Below, one piece after another: positions 1 to 13,181 of a DNA stretch of 64,000 nt; position 1 is the first letter of the stretch, and each line of letters begins with the position of its first letter. Both the position numbers and the translations under genes were made by a program. The notes beneath the pieces are model-generated. The model was not told the origin of the DNA. It did no database searches and saw nothing but the letters and a program-made list of their open reading frames with translations. This stretch comes from Phallus indusiatus (taxonomy: Eukaryota > Basidiomycota > Agaricomycetes > Phallales > Phallaceae). The stretch lies in NCBI GenBank assembly GCA_027605045.1, contig JAQFWX010000017.1, positions 620,001 through 684,000 on the forward strand, given 5' to 3'.

Positions 1-140
1 TATAACTCGCGGCCTATGTTTGTAATTCATTACTAGATGTTCTCATTATAATATCTGCTTTATTTCCCTCTCGGAGACATTAAACATCGGCAAAGATCAT
101 CCCAGTACTAATCTAAGAGTCATAAATCGACCATTGCCAA

Positions 141-3100
141 TCATCTTTTAACTTTTTTATCCTTATGACCTTTCTTTTCTTTTCCAGGCCGCGACCCCGT
201 CTCATCATCGACAACTTTCCGCTTGGCAGATTGTTGCGTGTTGCCGTTGCTCTTCACGCTAACAACGTCCATCTTCCCCTTGACGCCCGAATTCCGTGCA
301 ATTTGCTGTTTAGCATCTTCCCAATTGGCATGCGAATCGTCTATGGCGTATCTATGGACAACCTCCATCATTGAACAAACGACGAAAGAGAGAGAGATAA
401 AGTCAACGGTACACATACTTGCTTAGATCCAACGAATCGATCATCTCTCTTTGTCGCTCTCGTAATCTTTGTTGTTCCTCGTTACCAGCTTCAGCCAATT
501 CCGCATCGAGGTCCTCTTGTAGAGGCTTCCAATTTGTCGCTGCCACCACTCCTTCAGCCTTCTCTTCTCCTGTTTCCATTTCCGGGTCCGGAAGTGGTGC
601 AAGTTCAGCAGCCACGGCCGCTTTGCGCAGCTCCTCGAGTCGCGAGTTGATCTTCCTCAAGGACTTGACAAACAGTGCAAGAGTTTGCGAGACAGGTAGT
701 TGCAGTTCAGCCTATGCAAGACAGTCAAACGCGTTGATACAGAAGCCTTCGAACACCATGAACCTACTTCGACTTCTTCAACTGTCTTCCGTTGAAGTCC
801 CAGAGCAAGCAGGATAGAACTTTGAACAGCGCTGAGTTTGATATCTGATCCCAGTCTTCTTCCGAAGTACAGCGACGCAACGGTTGGCAGGATATCCAGC
901 ACGACATGATAATCTAACATGCTGTTCGCATATGATTCTAGCCGTTTCAGGTCGAATGGGCTAAGTAGCAAGGACAATTCATCCGATGTTATACCTAAAC
1001 ATCATCATCACTGAATGGTATCAAAACCTTAACCTGAATGTACGCACTTTTCGATGAGGTATCGTCTTCAATACCATTGTTGATAGACTCAATGAAGCTC
1101 AAAGCCATGACGCTTCCAAACTCTCTGAACTTGTAAGACAAAAGCGTCAAAAACCGCCGTCTAAAGTCTATCAACATCATCAACAACACTACGCCACGGA
1201 AAAGAAGAACCAAAAACAAAACAAAATACCTTTAGCAAACTCTCCCAGCCACTCAACGCCACGCCCTCGCGCCTCACCGACACCACGAACCATAACACAA
1301 GTGTGCTCTCCCGTGATTTCATTTGTGGTTTGACGAAGGTACAACGGAACATATCCTGCGCGTTTCCAAAACCGTAATAAAGATGACGTTAGCCCGTATG
1401 ATACACCCAGGTAGTCCAGTGTCTCGGGTTTTCGTTCCGTAAGCCGTTGTAAAAGTGGTGGCATGGATGACGCCGACCGGACTGCCAACTCGTCTGTAAG
1501 AAGTGTTGCATCCTGTAGGAGAAAAAGGGGATTAATTTAGTCCTGAGTGTTGAGGACATTCAGCATTTTAGCTTACATCGTTAATTTTGGACGCGCGAGC
1601 GAATGATCGCGAGATCTCTCCTTCCTGGTCTACCGGAGCCGTCGTTTCGTCGAGGTTGAAGTAGTCCCCGTTATAAAACGCGTTCAGGGCTTCTAGCGCT
1701 CTTGCGCCGTAACCCATCTATACCAAACGTCAGCGAAACAAGCTTGACGACGAAAAGAGTCTCACATTCGTATAGTCAGGGTGCGTCGCGATCCGAACCA
1801 CTCTCGCTCCTGAAAGTGACGCAAACGTGTTTTCTTGATACTTGATTTCGCATTTCAGAATTTTACACAAGAATGATGCAGGTTTTTTTGCTTTACCTGT
1901 TCTGAAACAATCCAAGGTATTAAATCCCCACCCGACCTTGTTCCCCGACTCAACCCATCCAATATGGACTGTTTACTTATATTGCCTTCAAGCGCAACTT
2001 GCAAGACAACCAACGGTTCAGGAAGAACGTTCTCGTTCTCGTTTATCGGAGGAAGAAGCACGAAGAGATGATGGGCTGGTGCATCTGACATGAGCTGCAA
2101 ATCATTCGGCTGATTCTTGTAATGACTAGCAACATAAAGGGCCATCATCCGCTGCAAGAACGTTTCGGAAGCGGGATGGAAGCTGAAAAGGGTATCTCGA
2201 GACACATAATAAAGCTCGCATTTTGACGGGTGTGGACAACCCTGGATTGAGAACGACTTTGACACCGTCGCGTCGAGGCACAGGAGAGTGTTGAGCCATT
2301 TTTCTACTTGATCGCCTGCGCTGTATCGAATTGGCGTTTCAAGTTTGATTTCGCGCAGTGAACGCGCTTTTGGGGGTGCTTTTTGAAGAGAAGATGATTT
2401 TTTGTTGTTGGATGATGTTGACGCGGCGTTTTCGGCTGCGTCAGCGTTGTTATTGTTACTGTGAGAGATTTCGGTTTGCACCGAGGGACGAGAGCTTTCG
2501 CGCAGTTGCTGGATAAGTTTGATTGAAAGAGATCGACCTGTGCCTTCGTAACCGTTGATTGTCGAAGCCATAAAAACCAGGTAGGGTCCAAGGAGGTTGC
2601 GTACAAGGGGCAGAGGGATGGCAGCTGCTTCGTCAATGACGACGAGTTCAGCTTGACCTAGTACATGCGCGTCTTGGGGTTGAATGTACTGGATACAATA
2701 ATGTCACTCAAATCCAAAAAAAAGAGGGAATACACACCTGGATAGTCTGACGATGCCCACGGAACACGTTGACCCTCACAATCGCCTTATTGAACTCTGG
2801 ATTTGTGCTTTGCGCAATATCATATTCGAGGTGTTCTTCGTATCCAAGTGCATCCATTCCTTTGAATACAAACTCAAAAACGGTTTTGAGGTTCTCAGGG
2901 CTGGGACTGGTAACGAAAATATTGGAATAACCATGCGCGAGTGCCGCCGCTATAGCCAGTCCTAGCGCCGCCGACTTTCCACGCCCACGAGCAGCGGTCA
3001 ACGTGACCGTAGAAGAAAGTGTTTTTTCCACTATTGCATCTACAAAGGTTAAGACTGCTTGCGCCTGGGCCAGACACTCGCATAAGAAGGAAGGTTTTGA

Positions 3101-4067
3101 GGAAAGGAAATAACCGGGCTTACTTGGTCAACAGTCTTAGCAAGCGCAACCAATTCACCAACGGGCTTTGTATCTGCTAGGCTATCTTTCAACTCTTTTA
3201 GTTCTACCTCAGCCTTTCCTTTTCCTTTTTGTGCTGTCTCGTCATCGATGGATGTGATGTCTTTTCCTCGGGAGATAGGTAAAACATTCAATTCGTCATC
3301 GAGAACCAAACAGTCGTCGCAGGAACTTAGGGACAAAATGAACCGCTCGTTAAACCGTGCGACAACGTCTGTTTGACTGGAAGTTCTGTAACGAGCGTGG
3401 ACGTCCTGCATAAAGCGAAGTCAGAGTGAGAGTTAAAACTTTCCGGACGAGTCGCAAACGGACCATAGTCATTGTGTATAACTGACGCAGAGACGACATC
3501 GTTTTTAGGAGAATAATAACCAAACCGCCACCTTCAACAGTTTCAATAGTACGCGCCAACAAATTTGGGGTTATCGCCTCGAAGTCTTGCAAGACACACA
3601 TGCCGAATGTGTTACCCAAAATTTTATGCGACTCTTTATAATACCTAAAACAGTGTCAGATCTAAAACTCAGGCAAACAAAAGGACTGAGACGAACGTAT
3701 ATCGTATGTCGGTAACCGTAACGAAAATCTCAAATGGATTTTGGTCATTAGCTTCTCGAATACCTCGCTTTACATCTCGCTTAATCTTGGCTTCTCGTTT
3801 TTTGCGATGTGTGGTGAATCCAAGATCTTTTTTATAGCACCATAGTACAGAAGGGCGTGCTGAAACCCGAGCTTGTGAGAGCAGATAATGAAGATTTACG
3901 ACCTTGAAAGTGACAGTAAACACCCGGCTGCTTGGGAGAGAAAATCAAAAATCTTGACTCACCTGGTCTCTGCCTTTATCTCCTACGAGCACGATAAACG
4001 AACGATGATTTTTCTTAACCCCATTGTTAATGAGAATGGGTATCCGGGAATCCAACTGCTTGCGCAT
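141..4067 (-). CDS. KRE33: RNA cytidine acetyltransferase Kre33/NAT10
   Basis: Nucleolar ATP-dependent enzyme that makes N4-acetylcytidine in 18S rRNA and tRNA and is needed for small-subunit assembly. Exon 1 (3963-4067) begins MRKQLDSRIPILINNGV, the family's N-terminus, and ends at a GTGAGT donor; the next exon carries VVNLHYLLSQARVSARPSVL. A Walker A loop (AARGRGKSAALG) lies at about 2990-2950. The segment FMASTINGYEGTGRSLS (about 2571-2520) follows the helicase-like ATPase core. The GNAT region includes GARVVRIATHPDY (about 1810-1770), and LLRFWKRAGYVPLYLRQTTNE is read at about 1390-1310. The lysine-rich tail GHKDKKVKR ends at TGA (141-143). At least ten short introns interrupt the gene. 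The family is about 1030 residues long and the span fits. Product assignment is firm; individual exon borders are less so. Confidence 0.93.
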
Positions 4068-4892
4068 TTGAAGGAGAACGAGCGTCTAAAGTTTTGGCCC
4101 ATGCTGAGTCAGCATACGGTCCCGGCATGACTTCGGCATACCCTCTAATTCTTTCACATACACACCCGCATCTACCGTCTAAAAATTCTCTACAAATATT
4201 CCGAATTATAGGTGTTCCGAAGGTTAAACAACGTGGCGGTTTATATTTGCGAACTTCCTCGACTGAGATCGCTGCGGAAACTGCGTTTGTCAATTCTCGC
4301 CTTGTGTATTATCATTATGGGTACTCGGATACGAAGGACATTGCACACTTTCACGAGCTGCGCCGCATAATTTATAACAAGACTCTTCTTGGCTCCAGTT
4401 TCTCTTGGCCTGCGACCGAAAACAGTTCTGGACCTTCAATAAACCCAGGCACCATCTTGTCGACATATTCGCTATTAAACTGAATATTTAGTCCTGGCTA
4501 TTGTATCACATTTTATTCAGGACCTTACCGATATCTCTGTCCTTCAGAAGAGAAGATAATCTGGTGACTTCTTAGGTTCTCTGAGCTCTCAGGCTATCGA
4601 GCGATCATCTGACGACCACTTATCTCTGCTGCTATAACGTGATGAAATATACGCTAAGAGAGGCGTTCCGTGCGGAATCCATCGACAAATAAAGCAACCT
4701 GAGAAGAGTCTTTCACATCTCTTGAGACAAACCCAGAACGTTGGTAAATATCTTCCCTAGCGAATTCCCACAAGAATATACCGATATTCGTTCAAATCCA
4801 TTCAAAACTTCAAATTCCGCCTTATATAAATTTTGAATACTCACCACACAACCCAGGCTCTGCTATTACCAGGACTCTGTTCACAGCTGACA
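4068..4892. promoter_or_regulatory. divergent intergenic region, KRE33 / carboxylesterase
   Basis: These 825 bp separate two start codons pointing away from each other, so they should hold both promoters. A TATA-like stretch TTATATAAAT lies near 4823-4832, about 65 bp before the carboxylesterase ATG. No RNA gene or repeat was recognised. Confidence 0.4.
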
Positions 4893-7331
4893 ATGACTCA
4901 ATCTTTTTGGAAATACCTCTTGTTTGCCCTGTTAGCGAAGTGCGGGGTGTCGGCGTCTAGTTCCACGCTGGACGTCGAAACAAGCCTTGGAACCTTCCGT
5001 GGTTTATCTAACACTACTTCGAATCTGGAAGAATGGCTAGGTATACCGTACGTCGAGCCGCCTGTTGGAAACCTGCGATTTGAGGCACCCGTTCCTTTAC
5101 GCCCTTTGCCTGGTATTACACCCGCTACACGCTTTGGTGACGCTTGTCCTCAACCCGTCCGTGCAGTTTTGATCATCCTGTCTGAAAAACTTAATTTTGC
5201 TAGGTTTCAGCCAACACTATAGGTGTCAATGTTAGCGAAAATTGCCTTACCCTAAACGTGCGTTATCTTTATGAAATCATGTCTGCTTGAACCTTATAAT
5301 AACAGCCATGTAGATCTTCCGACAAGAAGGTACTCCAGCCGACGCTAACCTACCCGTTCTTGTATGGCTATTCGTATGTATGATTCAAATATTGCACAAC
5401 GTAACGTACTGAACATTGCTTCCTAGCCCGGGGGCTATATGACAGGGTAATAAGTTCTATTTAGTAATCCTCTCGTTCCCTTTACCGAAATTATGTCAGA
5501 GCCGCGTCAGATCCTCAGTGGAATCCTAAATGTAGGTCATACAGCTCGCTATGGCTCGGAAAGTACGTCTAACCGGAGTGAAGTTCTTATCAACCGTAGC
5601 GTAACCATTGGGAAACCGCTTATATTCGTGACTGTGTATGTGAATTCAACATGAAACGTGTTACACTGTGCTTTATAAAACACGCAGGAACTACCGACTA
5701 AACACCTTTGGATTCGTAAGTGTATCCGAGCAACCTTTATTTGCTAAAACGTTCATCCGTCCTTAAACAGCTAGCGAGTTCCCATGTCCAAACACAAAAT
5801 TTGAACCTCGGTTTGCAAGACCAAAGGCAGGCCTTAATTTTCGTTAAAAATGAGATCTCAAAGTTTGGTGGCGATCCGGAGAAGGTATACGGAAAGAACA
5901 CACCTGCAATACACACTTGACTAACCCCCCAAAAATAGGTCACTATCTGGGGTCAGGTAAAGCTACGCCATCCACCAACTAACTTTTCTTTTACAAATAT
6001 GCTCTTAGTCTGCAGGTGGCGGCTCCGTGGAAGCTGCCTTTCTTTTCCCTCCTGAAACCTCACTTTTCCGTGCAGGAATAATTGATTCATCTACTGGACC
6101 CTTGTAAGTGTACCACGAATCTCTCGAATGTCGCCTTACCGTTGTATATAGCAAGTCTGCACCGTTCGCAGCCCAATATGACGCGCCTGGAAAACCTTTC
6201 TCAAATCTAGTGGAAGCAGTTGGTTGTCCTTTAAGTGCTCAATCCGTGCCCTGTCTTAAAACTGTGCCATTCGACGTTCGTATAAACGTTTTTTTGTCTT
6301 CATTGAGTGATTTGATGTGTCTTTAGATCCTCTTGAACGCTAGTAACACACTTCTCAACTCTATCTTGAACCAACAACTCTGGCAGCCCACTCCTGGCGG
6401 GCTAGGCAACTTAGTCACCGAACGTCCATCACAAAAAATTGCTAGCGACAACTTCCTCCGCCTTCCACTTATCTGGGGAACGAATGTATGCCTACTTCTC
6501 GAAGTTATTCCGACTCACTCAAAAGTCTATTGCTATCCATGTAGTTGAATGAAGGGGCTGGTTTCAGCCTATCGGTTCTTGGACTTCCCAAGATGGCTCC
6601 AGCCCAAGAAGCCGCGCGTTTCGACCAATTCATCGGAGAGCTCATTTTGGACAACAACACTTTAACTACAGACGTTCTCGACGAATTTAATACATTATAT
6701 CCGGCAAATGATCCTTCTTTGGGTGGTGCTTTTAATACCGGAGATTCACTCTTCGATCGTGCAGAAGCATGGTATACCGATATTATGTACCTCGCCCCAA
6801 GGAGACTTTTCTTCAATAAGGCAGCCCCAACCTCAAAGTTATTTGCATACTTTTTCACGCAGTTCATTCCTGGGAATAACCGAACCCTTGGGGGTGAGTG
6901 CATTAAAAGGTAATACTGTCTCCCCGTCGGTTTGAAACGTTTTTTTCCAGTATTTCATGGTTCTGAATTGGAACTGATCTTTGGTGACGCTCCTCGAGCT
7001 CCCGTAGCCAACTTGTCAACCATATTCACCGACGCATACATAACATTTGTGACCGATCTTGATCCTGGATGTAAGTTGCTAAATTATCTCAGCGAAAGAT
7101 TGCGATCGCTAAATTTTGTTGTGCAATAGCGTTCTGGCCCCAATACAACCTTCAAGATCTTCCGGTCCTGCAGTTAATGCAAGACAATATTACTGTCATT
7201 CCAGACAGTAAGTCTAAATCCGCCAATCATCAGAAGTTCATATGCTAATGTAAAAAAAAACTCTAGCGTTTAATTTGGAGAAGACGGAATTCCATAACTC
7301 ACTCGAGGTTCTCAATGAATTTGAAAAGTGA
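4893..7331 (+). CDS. secreted type-B carboxylesterase/lipase
   Basis: Alpha/beta-hydrolase that should cleave carboxylic esters or lipids outside the cell. The chosen ATG opens MTQSFWKYLLFALLAKCGVSA, a signal peptide; an upstream in-frame Met at 4833 would spoil it. Family landmarks in order: GTFRGL, WLGIPYVEPPVGNLRF, ENCLTLN, a shortened oxyanion-hole segment WLFPGGY in place of the usual GGGF, NYRLNTFGF, GGDPEK, the nucleophile elbow GQSAGGGS, WGTNLNEGAGF (acid residue) and VFHGSEL (catalytic His), ending NEFEK and TGA. The gene has about ten introns. The serine motif is assembled from an 18-nt exon at 5939-5956 and the exon after it. The stretch 5460-5600 did not resolve into clean exons, so a sequencing error, an unusual splice or a lesion there remains possible. 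Substrate is unknown. Confidence 0.85.
5939..5956 (+). other. 18-nt micro-exon of the carboxylesterase
   Basis: Bounded by an AG ending at 5938 and a GT starting at 5957, the exon encodes VTIWGQ. It joins GGDPEK upstream to SAGGGSVEAAF downstream, restoring the family's conserved nucleophile elbow exactly in frame. Confidence 0.8.
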
Positions 7332-7823
7332 GGACCATATGAACGAAACTGTAATATAATTTAGCCACCTGTCTGATATGCGCGTCTGAGAAAGATGAAA
7401 AGAGTAACGTGATATTATCCCTCGTATTCCATTTAAAGTATGCGTCACTATCATTACATATATGCCGAATAGAAGAAAAGAAGAGCGCAAAAATAGCTAG
7501 CTCAAACCCCTGGTCATGTGGAAGATAATTACTGTATATGCGCAATGTGTACAAAAATTTCACATAAGAGATTTCAGCCAATTAGCTCACATAAAGTTAC
7601 TTTTCTCAATTTGATATTGTTGATTCATCCTCAATATAGATGGAAGTTTCGGTGCAATTCTTAAAAAACGACTATTGTTACATTTTAATAAGAATCTGTA
7701 TGTGAAGTGCGACTAGTAGTTACGGTATTTGTCTTGGTATATTCTCGTCAAGTAGTCGTATAGTCGTGATGACGTAGCAACGCCCATTGTAAGCTCAATC
7801 ATATGTACATGCGCAGCAAACAG
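7332..7823. other. convergent intergenic region
   Basis: About 490 AT-rich bases lie between the stops of the carboxylesterase (+) and the P450 (-). They would hold the two 3' ends; no other gene or repeat was seen. Confidence 0.4.
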
Positions 7824-9959
7824 TTAATCAAGCTGAACTTGGTTCACTAGAGTTACTACCTCCGGAGATCGGGGCGTAATAACACAAGGAAATCGTTGAG
7901 GGTGACTGATAAATTTGTTAACTAGGATGTGCTCATAGGAGACAAAGGTCTCACCAGAAAAAGCCTGGCAGAGGCTCAATTGCATAGTGCACGTCAATGT
8001 CTTTACCATCAGGATCGGTGGCAGGGCGAACGTTGAATAATGATAATACTGAGGCAATTATTATCCATACGGAAGATTCAGCTAGATGTCGACCAGCGCA
8101 AATTCTACATTTGCGAGTTTATCAAGTAAAGCCAATAGGTTGAAAAACTAAATACCTTCGTCCGAAGCCAAATACTCCACTAACGGTTGGATCTCGAGGG
8201 ACTTTCCCGTTCTCGTCCGGAAAGAACCGCTCAGGTTTAAAAGACATCGGATCAGGGTATTCAACTGGATCATGTAAAATCTTCCTAATAAAAACGTCTC
8301 ATTCTAAATTTGAGAAATAATGAGTTACAAAGCTTACCAGACATTTGGCAACACCATACTTTGCGCTGGAATCAGGTAGCCTCTGTACGTGTCATCCTCG
8401 GTCGTGTAATGTGCTAAACCTATAGAAAAGGTTGAATGGTAAGTGTAATCCGTTTAGGCACGAGTAACTGACCGCTCGGTGCGACTGGGAACCATCGGAA
8501 TACCTCCTTTACTAAAGCATTTACGTAGGGCAGAAAGGGTCGATCGTTGAAGTGAGGAATCCTATTTCGTCCAATAACTCGATCCAATTCCTCCTGGGCT
8601 TTTACCTGACATTCTGGAAAGAGTGTCATAGTAAGGAAAAACCACGAAACAGCCGAGGTAGTCTGTCCATTGTACATTGCGGCTTTGGTCATGCCCAATG
8701 ATAAAGCGAAAATGAATGCGTACCGTGTCCGCGCCCGCTATTAATTCCGTAAATTTAAAGTTATGAGTCATTGCAAGATCTGAAATCTCACCGGCAAATA
8801 TCCCACTTGCGACTGATTTCACGGCCTTAACTTCGTAATCGGACTCATCTGACGTTCCCAATTCGGTTAGTGAATTTGCAACGAAAGACGGGGAAAACGT
8901 TTCCCCGAGCCTGAAAAAAAGAAAGCACACTAAGCGAGAGAGCAAAATGATTTAAATGGTTATACCATTTGATCTTTGACATCTTGGAAGGGTATGTCGC
9001 GGGCAGCCGAGATGTGCTCATTCGCAGTTTTAGCCCACCTTTGGAATTCGGCGCCAGGAAACCACGAGGGAACATATTTCACTGAAAAGGATTTATATAC
9101 AAAAAGACTTGAAAATACAATGAAAAATGCTCTGAACTCACAAATTGGAAATGATTCGACGAGAAATTCTCCTGGTCTGACAGCACGAACAAAACTCCCG
9201 GACACTTGCTCCGAAAGAAAGAGGTATTGCCCAAAACGCTCAACTAGTTCTCTTCCATATGCAATACTTAAAGACAAATTCGCAGTACATCTATGATCTG
9301 ATGTCACAAAAAGATGCGTGTGAAAAAAAGCAGATCCTACCTGCGAATATTTTGAACGTAATTTTGAGGCTCTTCCAATAGCAGCTTGAGAAACTCAATG
9401 GTAATAGCCATCTGCGAGGGCTCAAAGTTTCGGACAGCGACTGAATTCATTTGTTTGTGATATAATGATCGGTGTTTTCTCCAAAGGTTCGAATAGGATT
9501 GAAACGCCGTTCCAGTAAAACCCATTCTAAAAAAGGCTTGTGAGCCACGTGCATTATCTGCATACTAATAATGAATCCTACAGCTCCATAAGCATTACGA
9601 GGTATGGTCTGTCTGAATAGATAGAAGAACGACTTTCGAGTAGATCGCAGATAGCTTCGTAAGTATTTAGGATGATGATGGGTTTTCCGAAGGAATGAAC
9701 ATATACAACATCACCTATACAAAACACTACAATCAGAGCATTTGATATTAATTGATTAGTTCAAACCGTATTGTTTTGCCCACTCAGAATACGTTTCCCA
9801 GTCTTTCTCCTTGGGCAAAACATTACCTATGAATGGCAATGGTTTAGGACCAGGCGGTAATTTGCCTACTCTCGCCGTGCTCCGTCGATAGATAAGAGGA
9901 AGCAACAACGCCAGCCACACCACAAGGATATCCTGTTTCAAGGAAGTGTACTCGAACAT
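7824..9959 (-). CDS. cytochrome P450 (CYP64/CYP5144-like)
   Basis: Haem-thiolate monooxygenase, membrane-anchored at the ER. The N-terminus is a signal-anchor (LVVWLALLLPLIY) followed by the proline hinge KLPPGPKPLPFIGNVLP. Later exons carry a C-helix-like W..HRSLYHKQM, the I-helix LIAGADT joined across an intron to TTSAVSWFFLTM, the ExxR helix as EVFRW, and the haem loop FGFGRR joined across an intron to ICAGRHLAES, with the cysteine ligand in place. The C-terminal exon holds HPQRFPCVITPR, typical of basidiomycete CYP64-clan enzymes. There are about a dozen short introns; the last donor/acceptor pair (about 7890-7945) was chosen to avoid a stop. Substrate cannot be inferred; no partner biosynthetic genes are adjacent. 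Confidence 0.88.
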
Positions 9960-11413
9960 TAATGTGGTGCGATCGGAATGCAGATTGCAGGCACTTTATA
10001 GCTTTACTCGCCCTCACACGCCCTTCCTTGTTTGCAAGAAATAACAAAGCGGCAGAAGTGAAGGTGATTTGCTGACAGGTGCCGATTGCACGGATAATGC
10101 CCCTGCCGGTTCGAACTGTGTCTGAAATGGGCAAGAAGAGTGCAATAGGTTTTTCCAGCGTGTGAGTAGAATTCAAGCGTGGGTCGGCTACATCGTAAAA
10201 AAAGGTAGGTGGACTAAATTTGGGTGAAAGCCAAAAGTTAAAGAGTTTCTTGGCAATGAAGGCTTAATTGACGAAAAACAGCCAATGTATTCCCCTTCGA
10301 AAAAGAACTTCATGAAAGATCATTACACCAGCTTTAGCGTTGGAAACCAAACGCATAAAGGAGTACCAAAGTATGACCCGCTTTTTCACGGAACGATCGA
10401 AGCCAGTGAGCCTCAAGCTTATAAGGGTTCTTCATATTCTTATATTAAGACTTTGAATGTATTAACGACGGGTTTATTTTCCACATGTCTGATACAGATT
10501 AAGACCCCTATATCGTGATGATGACGAAGTTGAGAAAGCTTACCCTGGCACTTGATAAAGAAGTGATAGTTGAAGAGTCTAGCAGCCAGGGTGATTTTTG
10601 GAGGATAATACAATGGCTCTAACCAGACGGGATACTGGCGCGCACATCATAAAAAAAGTGCCCATGGTGTCTTTCGATATCATCGGAAAATAAATCCGAT
10701 TTGTATTTTGGAGGAACAGCGCCACTCGGACCTGAATATCCCGAAAGACTACAGTATCATCACCTATTAAAAAAATGCGCCGCAAATGCTTTATAAAGGA
10801 AAGGGCTGTACTTTCAATAAAACCTCCTATTAATTTTCGCGAGGGAGGCACTCCAGATGTCATATTCATATTGGCATTGTAAAACCTGAGAGAGACATGA
10901 AGGCCCTTCCGTCAATTCTTGAAAGACGGTGTTCGGAAAACGAAAATAGTATCAAATTGTTATAATAGAAATCCTTGTGCAGAATCCACATAATGTCACT
11001 AAACCCGGATCAGTGAATTTACTTATATACGAGCGGAGTTCCGGTCTCAGTACTCACCAGAACAAACCCGTCTAAGTCCCAGTCTTTTGTGGAACTCCAA
11101 AATTTTATTTTCATTCAAATCACATACTTGTAAAGTGCAGAGGCGAATATTGAACAAAAATTTTTGTTTTTTGGGAGACACCGCGATTGGGGGAGTTGAA
11201 CTAGTCAATCATGAAGGACTAAGATTACCTTTTAAGCAAGAATTTCGTGACAGAAATAAATTACTATTGTAGCGTAATGAGAATTTTTTGGCAACAATAT
11301 TCCATATGTTATTTCCTCACCTTTGCTTGGAATAGTCTTCAAAAGCGACGTCGGACGAAGGGCCATCGTTTTTCAAACTCCGCCAGACCTTTCCGAAATT
11401 CGACCATTTTAAG
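9960..11413. promoter_or_regulatory. divergent intergenic region, P450 / COX4
   Basis: This 1.45-kb gap lies between two genes transcribed apart and should contain both promoters. Several 60-110 codon open frames exist but none shows a family motif or splice-compatible context. No RNA gene was recognised. Confidence 0.35.
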
Positions 11414-11978
11414 ATGCTGTCCCGCTCAATATTGGCTCGTGCTGCTCGACCCATCTTACATTCTTCATCTTTGACTAAAGCAATCTCTACGACTGCTCTT
11501 CTTCGCTCAGATCATGCTGCTGCAACCATTTTCGGAGAAGGCGCGAAATCGGGATCAGTTCCAACAGACGAGAATCAAGCAACCGGTCTTGAACGTCTTC
11601 AGCTTTTGGGGAAAATGGAAGGTGTAGATGTTTTCGGGAGAAAACCTGATTTTTCAAGGAAAGGAACTATGGCGGAACCTGTCTTGGTTCCTTCTTTGGT
11701 ACGCTTTTGCATTTGTGACTGGTCATTCTCGTTCTTTAATATTCTCTCTTCTTCAGGCGGAAACTCGTATTGTCGGTTGCACAGGATTCCCTCCTGAAGA
11801 CCACAGGACGCTATGGTACACTCTTCACAACGATGGCAAGAAAGCCCGCTGCACGGAATGCGGCAACGGTTAGTTACCTCAATAATGATACCAAAAGTAG
11901 ACGCCGTCTTTCTCATCTCTCTCAATAGTCTTCAAACTCGATTACCAAGGAGAAGCCCACGGAGAGCACCATCATTGA
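11414..11978 (+). CDS. COX4: cytochrome c oxidase subunit Vb (yeast Cox4), mitochondrial
   Basis: Nuclear-encoded, zinc-binding subunit of respiratory complex IV. The start MLSRSILARAARPI is an Arg/Ser-rich, acid-free mitochondrial presequence. The mature part has TGLERLQLLGKMEGVDVF; intron 1 (donor after 11698) and an intron before 11930 are removed. The zinc site is intact: GCTGFPP, then HND and ARCTECGN supply Cys and His ligands. The last exon reads VFKLDYQGEAHGEHHH and stops at 11976-11978. Length is about 155 residues, as expected. Confidence 0.93.
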
Positions 11979-12065
11979 CCTTGCTACTTAAAAAAGGTTC
12001 TATATATATTACACCGGGCTCCAATTCAATAAATAGACAAAATAACCCCATCGCTTGCGTTTAGT

Positions 12066-13181
12066 CTATATATCCAAAAAGTCGTCTTCTTCTTTTATAA
12101 GTCTTGCTATAAACGTGAAGAAAGCTGCTCCCGGAAATCCTACAACGTTTGAGTAATCGCCCTCTATCTTTCCGACGAGCAATCCTCCCAAGCCCTACAA
12201 TAAGTCAGTGAGAGTAACCACAGCACAACATCTTCCTGTACCTGGATAGCAAAGCCACCGGCACGGTCTACTCCTTCACCACTATCAGCATAGGCTTGAA
12301 GAACTTGTATCGGGTTGTCCGCGAAGTGCACAACAGTGCGCTCATACATTGACCTACAAGAGTGAAAACCGTTAACAAATTCCAATATCCTGAGTTTAAA
12401 AAAGGACTAACTTAAGGGCATATCCAGGGGCAGTTAAGATTGGAAATACTAATCATCAGCTTAGAAGTGTAATGCAACAACGAAGAACGAACCCACCTAC
12501 TGTTATACCCGTAATCACCTCACATGCTCCGCCATTGAGGTCCAGCAACATTCGGAGGTTGTCTGCTTTGTCCCGAGGTTTCTCAAGTATGTCCGGACGG
12601 GTTGATGGCAAAGAATTGGAAGATATAGAGACCGGTGTGTGTCGGCTTAGTACGATTGTATCAGCTTTATTTATTTGGTTAGCATGAATCCTGAATCTTT
12701 TGTGGATAATGAGTGCGAACCTCCGATAACTAGATCAGGGGCATCATCTGGATTTTCGGCCTAGTAAAAGAGAGAGAGTTTTGTGAAGATGATATATAAG
12801 ATGGTAAGAATGCTTACAAGTAGACGTTCGTATACTTCCATAGCCTTTTCAGTAGCAGTAGCAACAGGATATTCATAAGGAGAGTCAAAAGATCCGTAAT
12901 CAAGATCTTCATCGAATGTCGACGGAATTATCTCCGGATTTAAGCCCTAAGGATTCTAAGTATGAGAAAACACCGTAAAATGCAAAACACAAGGGTTTAC
13001 CAGCGTATTGAGAATCTCTTTCCGCCTCGGACTGTTGGAAGCAAGAACAACGCGTTTCCCGGCTAACTTATTAGTCGCTTATGAATAGCGTAAGACTTGT
13101 ATTTTCCTTCGAAGTTCAGTTAAGAAATATACCGGGAATTCGAAGTGCATGATCAAGAACAGGGTTGTGTTTGGGAGGCAT
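12066..13181 (-). CDS. Maf/YhdE-like nucleotide pyrophosphatase
   Basis: House-cleaning nucleoside-triphosphate pyrophosphatase (Maf/ASMTL family) expected to hydrolyse non-canonical nucleotides. The N-terminal exon starts MPPKHNPVLDHALRIP. The family signature KRVVLASNSPRRKEIL follows, then PEIIPSTFDED, then GADTIVLSRH built across an intron, ILEKPRDKADNLRMLLDLNG, EVITGIT, and near the end VVHFADNPIQVLQAYADSGE, DRAGGFAIQ and GKIEGDYSNVVGFP. The stop is TAG at 12066-12068. About six introns are present. All conserved blocks are there, so the gene looks functional. Confidence 0.9.

Noticed and set aside
4027..4293. 88-codon minus-strand frame over the KRE33 start
   Set aside because: It overlaps the true KRE33 first exon in another frame and contains no family motif.
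10579..10869. 96-codon minus-strand frame upstream of the P450
   Set aside because: No similarity to any family I know and no spliced continuation.
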